Shown here: positions 58,047-64,000 of the stretch, piece by piece
Position numbering within the stretch: position 1 is the stretch's first letter
How the letters are laid out: each line of letters begins with the position of its first letter
Origin: Varroa destructor
Taxonomy: Eukaryota; Arthropoda; Arachnida; Mesostigmata; Varroidae
Length of the DNA: 64,000 nucleotides
Direction of reading: 5' to 3'
Assembly (NCBI RefSeq): GCF_002443255.2
Contig: NW_019211460.1
Location: forward strand, 24,906,882 to 24,970,881
Made by a program: the position numbers and the translations under genes
Notes under the pieces: generated by a model
Seen by the model: only the letters and a program-made list of their open reading frames with translations
What the model was told of the DNA's origin: nothing
Database searches by the model: none

Positions 58047-60300
58047 TTACTTCTACTTGTGGTGACGGTGACAGTGATGGCGGTTCTCAATAGACGCCCA
58101 GCACTTGGCAGGCGTTACGGTGGTGTCAATTGCCCGATGCGAGATGCCCAATTGCTGGCGACGACTGCGTATACTATAGATGCGTTAGAAGCATTTTTGG
58201 GTCTAGTGTGGTTGAACGACGAATAATGTTGGACGAGACTGAGATAACACGGTATATACAATAACGTATAGAATTCTCATGTGTTCAATATATCCTTTGT
58301 TCCACCACACCAGGAGGGGAAAATCGCTTGTTTGGAAAACAATAAAAATAAACAGAATCAAAAGCTTGTCTTGCTTTACGACTACGTTTTATTAATCTAG
58401 GTACTATTATACCATAGTTTATAACATCTGTATTACAGGTGTAACGAGTTCGTTTCCGCAGTCACTTAATTGGCGGAGTTGAGCATCAATCCGTCCATCT
58501 ACTATTATCTCCTCTATTTGCTCAGCAACTGAAATTGGCCGCACCTGTCTAAATGACATACATTTCTATTGCCAGATGTACCTTTTGCAAAAGAAGACTT
58601 TTGGAGAACTCTGTAAATGTACCGCGCTTATGGCCAGAGTCATAGCATCGACAGTAGTAATACAAAATACGCGCCACATCAACGGCGTCACCACTGGGCC
58701 GGTATTTGAATACGCATCGAAGCCGTCACTGCCGCTACCATTGCTGCCGCCTCAGCAATACCAGTGGCAGCTATGTCATCAGCTCTCGTAGCAAGAATCG
58801 CGCGCGTAATAATAATAGCTGAATTACGCCATGTGAATACGTACGTAGGGTCAGTCAGGGGCATTTTTTTCTCTGACAGTCATCGTCGACGCTGAGGTGG
58901 AAACTCGGCCGCGGCGGCGTTGGCGATGCCACCACCGTTGCTGCGGTTCTAACCGCTGCGCCATGGCTGCAGTCGTTATCTGATCACTTCGCTGTTCAAA
59001 GTTCGGTTCATCATTCCGCACAAAAACGTCATTAGTGAATAGTTAGTGAACCGCTGGCTGTGCGGTACGCTGCTACGATGATGCCACGGCATCGTTGCAA
59101 CCAAGCCGATGTTGTCGCTGCTGGCTACTGTTAGGCAGGCAGGCAGGCAGACAGACAGACAGGCTGGCAGGCTTGGTTTTTATTTTCCTCCTTTACCTAA
59201 AGCAGCAACGGCGATGCTGGCCTCCGCAGGAACATGACCGACGAATCGGCATTTAGTGGAGAGACTGACAAGCCGATAGCCTCCGCCGTTCCGGACCGTC
59301 CAATTTAAACCAGGGATAAACTAGTTATTTTTTCCATGTGCAAAAAAGAAAGAACCACCGCTACGGTCTGTTCTCGACTCGCAGCCTCAATCCGCCACTA
59401 GACTCCGTGAACACACAATCCAGCAGTGCTAGCGCCGTTGCGGTGGCCGCTGTCACCAAACCGCCATAGCATCGGCGTCCAGGCCGACGCGACTCATGAG
59501 CCGTATCGGTGTCGTCTGTCCTGAGTCGAAAGTGTCAATCGTTTTTCCGGCCACCAGTCGAATTGAGCTGAATAAAGAAATCGACGGAGCGAGCACTGTC
59601 GCCTGCTATAGTGCCCACATGACTGAGGCACGCGGGGAACGGCCAGTCAGACACGACTACAGAAGCAGGCGATACAGCCATTCCGACGACAACGACGATG
59701 ACACAGGTTATTAATACGGCCTACCGCAAGGATTTAGTAATCGAAAAGCAAGGAAAGGTAGGCTAGAGCCAGAGCAGCTAAACTGCACAAGACGCGAATT
59801 GCTACGCGAAACGATTCCCATCAGCCCTGTGAGGCGACAGTCGCCTACAGCCGGTAACAAGGTTCATCCCAACAATCTGACCGCCAAATAGGACAGCGAT
59901 GGATGCTCGAACATAACAGCCCACTGAGTCTAATAAATAAGTAGGAAAAGCTTACTAAGTATCGTGTACAAGCGACACCGATTAACGACCTACGTTCTGT
60001 ACCGTATGGACGCCGGCCAGTAGAGCCAGCTAGCAGTACACACAATGAATGGTTTTCCAGCAACGGGCATATCCTCATAGATACCATATCCATAATATGC
60101 GACATTATCTCAATTGCTGGACACGCCACCATACACTATGTATCGCTGATAGGCCATTGTCGATCGGAAATCGTCGATACCGATTCCACTGAGAATGGCA
60201 CGTAAGTGACACGTAATAAGGTCCTGTAGCACCGTGACGAAGACAAGTACCAGTAGCTATTTCTACAACTTAGTTTCAAATTATCTGTGTTTTAATCGTT
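58046..60300. other. no supported gene
   Basis: Unique sequence, CpG-rich at about 58870-59110 and 59380-59500. Short frames only, apart from a minus frame (59845-60132, 95 codons) without protein character. Confidence 0.4.
59133..59172. repeat. AGGC/AGAC tetranucleotide array
   Basis: (AGGC)4 followed by (AGAC)3 and further AGGC-type units. Same motif pair as at 3930 and 38879. Confidence 0.93.
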
Positions 60301-60308
60301 CCGGTGCA

Positions 60309-60524
60309 TTACTTGCTACCCCAATTTCGTATAGTTGTCGCTGCTTTCGGTAGCATCACTTCATGTTGTGGTCGGTGCTCCCTCTCTCTTTTTCTATGCT
60401 TCCTCTTTAATATTCCTCTGTGGGCCTTTGTCTCACTGCTATCCGCAAACCGCACGCGCGCAAATTGTTTAGCATTGTGTGGTGATTTTTTCCCTTCAAA
60501 TCTATCGCTGTTCGCCCCGTTCAT
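60309..60524 (-). CDS. hypothetical basic ORF (71 aa)
   Basis: Complete ATG-to-TAA frame on minus with G at -3. The product is hydrophilic and strongly basic, with a nuclear-localisation-like cluster (GILKRKHRKREREHR). The opposite strand is pyrimidine-rich, which by itself yields Lys/Arg/Glu-rich minus frames, so chance is likely. Confidence 0.14.
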   Translation of the reverse strand: MNGANSDRFEGKKSPHNAKQFARVRFADSSETKAHRGILKRKHRKREREHRPQHEVMLPKAATTIRNWGSK

Positions 60525-60930
60525 GGCTGTACATGCGTATTTGCTTTTGACTAGTCGGCATACTGAGTATGGGGTCTTATTTTAATTGTTTGCCTATAGC
60601 AAGACACATCTGCTTAAAGCAAATGCGCTTCCGTATCTTCATGTACATGTTTACCTAACAGCGTTTTGGCTATTCACTCGTTTCCTTGCTGCCCTGTACG
60701 TGAATGGTTTGTTGGGCTTAGCATGATGGTATGGCCCCGCGCGTTCACGAAGTGCTTCAACCTCTGCGCAGCCACAGAGGAACAAGTACATGAGTGAGTA
60801 CGTTACCGGTAACAGACGATTACTCGACCGATGCGATGATAATACGAACATTGCCGAAACCTTAGGCAACGAGCCACTGAGAGGCTGACGTCGGCTGAAC
60901 CACGCATGCGTGCAGTTGTTTATGCACAGC

Positions 60931-61656
60931 ATGGCTAGCTACATGGGTGTGATCGCCTATCTTAGTAATGATCTTCTATTTTTTACTTATCCCCACCACG
61001 TCGAGGTTTATCTGATTGCCTGTTCTGCCGCACAAGCAACAGCTCCGACAGCCGGCGCAATTGCCTCGCGTTACTTCTTCTACTTCTGCTCATTTTTCTG
61101 CTGCGGTGGTTCTGGCAACCTAGCCTACGCCTCCCCTAGTCCATCATTGCTTTCTTCCTATTGCAGGAGTTACTTGGCTAGTTCTGTCCGGTTCTTCGGT
61201 CAATTCTCCCGATCATTTTCTGATGAAGATGAAGTACCGTCGTCGTTCTGCACGCGTTCATTCGTCCGCTACCGCTGCTGCTACTGCCGCTGTATCATTC
61301 GCGTGTCGACAGAGATTCTTCGATCACCGCGTACATACAAATCTGTTCGCCAGATCTCTACGTATTGTTGTCTTTCAAATGTGGCTCCGACATTTAGCTT
61401 TCGGCGTTATCCAGCGTACCTTGTCTTCGCCCACCTGGCGGCTGCTGTTGCCGCGATCGGGTGGATGACCTTTTCAGCCATTTGGTTCTTCGATCAACAA
61501 CCACCTACGACTCACCTGCAAGTGAGCACACGTGACAGATACGTGACGTTAGAGGAGTGCACTATAAGAACTATTACTGATATTAGCTCTGTTGCGGACT
61601 GGCCAATACAAAACATTAAGGCAGCAGACGCAAGACGCGCACTGCATACAAGCTAG
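60931..61656 (+). CDS. hypothetical membrane ORF, longest in the window (241 aa from this start)
   Basis: The open frame extends from 60910. ATGs at 60922 and 60931; the latter has A at -3 and G at +4 and is chosen. Numbering from 60910: residues 15-40 are weakly hydrophobic; 55-130 are Cys/Ser/Phe/Tyr-rich, reflecting pyrimidine-rich DNA; a DEDE cluster lies at 105-108; residues 169-194 form a clear membrane segment (LVFAHLAAAVAAIGWMTFSA and following); the last 54 residues are hydrophilic (TTHLQVSTRDRYVTLEE). A stop-free run of this length is unlikely by chance in this composition (my rough estimate is a few percent). No family is recognised. It may be an intronless orphan, a long exon, or an effect of pyrimidine-rich sequence. 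Confidence 0.32.
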   Translation: MASYMGVIAYLSNDLLFFTYPHHVEVYLIACSAAQATAPTAGAIASRYFFYFCSFFCCGGSGNLAYASPSPSLLSSYCRSYLASSVRFFGQFSRSFSDEDEVPSSFCTRSFVRYRCCYCRCIIRVSTEILRSPRTYKSVRQISTYCCLSNVAPTFSFRRYPAYLVFAHLAAAVAAIGWMTFSAIWFFDQQPPTTHLQVSTRDRYVTLEECTIRTITDISSVADWPIQNIKAADARRALHTS

Positions 61657-61659
61657 TTA

Positions 61660-64000
61660 TATAGGGACTAAATAACAAAGGAAGTACACGCGCAAGAATA
61701 GAAATATAAACTCTCCCTCTTTCTTACAAACGCGCATACAGACAAATACGTATATTCCGAGTCTGCGTTGGCAGTCCTCTACTGTTCGCTTTGAGTCAGC
61801 TCTTTACTTAAATTTTCGTTATCTAGGAATATCGAGTCAAATGAAGGCCGCTGCACGGGTTTAATTAACCTGGTGTGAAGCGCACTACGGCAGGCAGTCA
61901 AGGTCGGTAGGCAAATTGGGCGGCCAAACGCAGTTTATTGCTACTCCGAGTGGACAATCGCAGATTGGTCCTGTGGCTGGCCGGTGCCGGCTCCTCCATT
62001 AATCGTTGACATGATTGACGACATGCATACACACAGCATTATACTCATTTGTATGTTTATAGTAGTTATTATCATCATCATCTTCATCATTATACGCTAG
62101 GTATAAATCAGCAGTGCTGCTGCGGATAGACAGGATTACGAAACAGCTGCAGCTGTAAAGCATTACAGAGACCCTTCTTCATTGCGGAACCGCGACTATT
62201 ATGTCTATGATATAATAGCCTGCTTGAAGATTCTGGCGGAAGGAATAGTTGTCATACTTTGCCGTAAGCCACTACAGCGCATTCAAACAAGTACATGGAT
62301 GCAGGCTGGCTGAAAATGGAGCAGTGCACCTTTCACAGCTCGTTTGGCATCAGGGGGCATCGGAAAGCCGCGTGCCCGATCCAACAAACAAAACTTTTAC
62401 TATGTTTGAACATACTACCCGTTTCACGTGCTTGAATACCTATCGATTGGTATCTGCGTAAAAGTTATTCGTGTTTTCTATGGCAATCTATGAATTGCTC
62501 AGATTGTATAATAGTCGTTTTTTGATCAGCTCAATAAGCTCCAGGTGGGAAATGCACAAGTTCTGCACAGAAATGTCTTCAACGCAAGATTTATAACAGC
62601 ATCGGTGTAGTCGCTAACCCCTAACAATATGTGCACATAAATGAAGTCGTTTATAATAGGATATCGATGTGTCAAAATATGGCCAGCCCAGCCGTTTAAA
62701 GCCTGTCATTAAACAGAGGCCTGGCCAACAGAGTTAATCACTACTGTAATTTCAGCATATATTATAACTCTTATTATTATGGAAAGCGGTTTCAAGGTTA
62801 CTTAAGGTTAACCGTAAAGGGCGGTTCAGAGGTACTGCGAACCCACACTTAGATAGTGCTTATTGGAGAAAAGATAAATGTTTTCCTTTGTATCTTGCGT
62901 CGTCCTTCTAAACGGCGACATGTTCGCTTCGAAAGTAAGCATGACGTCAACGGCGAGAAGGCTCCCGGGTGCGTGGCTTCCTATGTGCATCAGCCGTTAA
63001 GAAGCTCAGGTGCCAGAGCGCGAAATGGAGCGGGGGACGATCTCAAAGAATGTTTAATTACCATACAGGATATAATTACTTTACTTCATAAATTAAAATT
63101 AGGCATTGACTAGAGGATAATGACAACAACGTCAGTATGGCGTGCGGCACCGGAACAACAATAACAACGGGCACTAACACCGATCAGACGTTCGCCGCGG
63201 GTCTATATATCCACCTCAATAATGAAATAAATTAGAAACGCCGCATCATTAGCGACTGCGCCATCGCAAACAGCGCCAAAAGCAATAGGAATGACGGCCG
63301 CCAGTGGCCCAACGGAGGCTTAATCGTGAAGTTTAAGCGTCCAGCGCATATAAACGAACGAGCGGACAAAAGAAGACGTGAGCCAGACGTAAATTATCAT
63401 TCCGCAATATATCTATGGCTTTTACGGTCAGTATCGCATCTTATAACGTTCAGCTTTTTTATCATTGATGCAGCCGCTCCTGTGAGGTTGCCCTCTCGAA
63501 AGCTGCTGCTACTACCCACGAAGCAGCATATAACGAGTTGAGCCCTAAGACAGGCAGTTTCTTCGCCGATGGCTGTCATCGCAGTACCGTTAACTATAGT
63601 AGATGGCTTCTCTTTATAGTTATCGAGCAGAAACCGCACAAAGTACCTTCCACTCCATTTGTTTACAGTGGCAACCAAGGAATTGAAGTGAACGACAACG
63701 CGCTCGCCCGCCTACACCGGAAGCAACGACGATTATCCTGTTCATGGACAGAGGTCACTGTAGAGCATTGCATACAAAAGGTTATGTAGGAAAGCTGTTT
63801 TGTACATTTTTGCTTTCAGAACCACATAGACAAAGCAAAGTATTCATAAAAGCTCCCGCAGATGAACATATGCATATCGATATACTGTGTCTTTGTCCCG
63901 TAACGTGCAGGGTGGCGAAGTCCTACTGCACAGGCTTTTTTCCCCTCCTTTCTAAACGCGGATACGAAAACCGCGTGCGCTAAATCATACGAAGAAGCGA
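61660..64000. other. no supported gene
   Basis: Unique sequence with an ATC/TCA trinucleotide patch (62071-62090). Frames of 60-93 codons occur on both strands at 62.8-64.0 kb without a clear choice. Any gene beginning here could continue beyond the window. Confidence 0.4.
62071..62090. repeat. imperfect (ATC)n microsatellite
   Basis: About six ATC units with one substitution. Confidence 0.85.

Overview
The window reads as non-coding or sparsely coding nuclear DNA of an animal, most likely an arthropod. Three things point that way: short perfect microsatellites of many classes, a CpG content that is not depleted (runs of CGA/ACG and CGCG are common), and base composition of roughly 45% GC that changes gradually along the window. 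There are no ribosome-binding sites, no operon-like gene spacing, no long bacterial-type ORFs, and no recognisable rRNA, tRNA, transposase or reverse transcriptase. Species cannot be fixed by eye. A mite or another arthropod with an unmethylated, CpG-normal genome would fit, but that is inference.

No protein family could be identified with confidence anywhere. The solid annotation is the repeats. They include an uninterrupted (CAG)80 tract at 35940-36179, a GA tract at 30071-30153, two TA tracts near 20.2-20.3 kb, an A21 run at 45044, several CAG/CTG tracts at 21.1, 47.5, 57.8 and 58.0 kb, and scattered tetranucleotide arrays of AGGC/AGAC/AGAT type.

The coding calls are candidates from reading frames, start context, splice-site look and amino-acid composition. 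A window this size yields many ORFs of 80-190 codons by chance, so each call has low confidence. The better ones are: a 126-codon membrane-protein-like ORF (4537-4917, minus); overlapping small ORFs at 10.06-10.6 kb; a 103-codon ORF behind a TATA box (19274/19371-19682); an Ig-like exon at 26998-27217; a 191-codon ORF at 28291-28866; a three-exon plus-strand model at 43280-44008 whose splice phases agree; a possible membrane-anchored exon at 53334-53576; and the longest ORF (60931-61656), which has one clear membrane segment.

Layout: 0-10 kb is mostly featureless with one candidate ORF. 10-22 kb has several small candidate ORFs and Q/H-coding repeats. 22-32 kb holds isolated candidate exons. 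32.5-36.2 kb is CpG- and purine-rich, with the giant CAG tract. 36-41 kb is featureless. 41-44.1 kb is the block with most open frames on both strands and looks most like a real gene. 44-64 kb again holds scattered candidate exons, several next to strong pyrimidine tracts. No pathway or joint function can be inferred.
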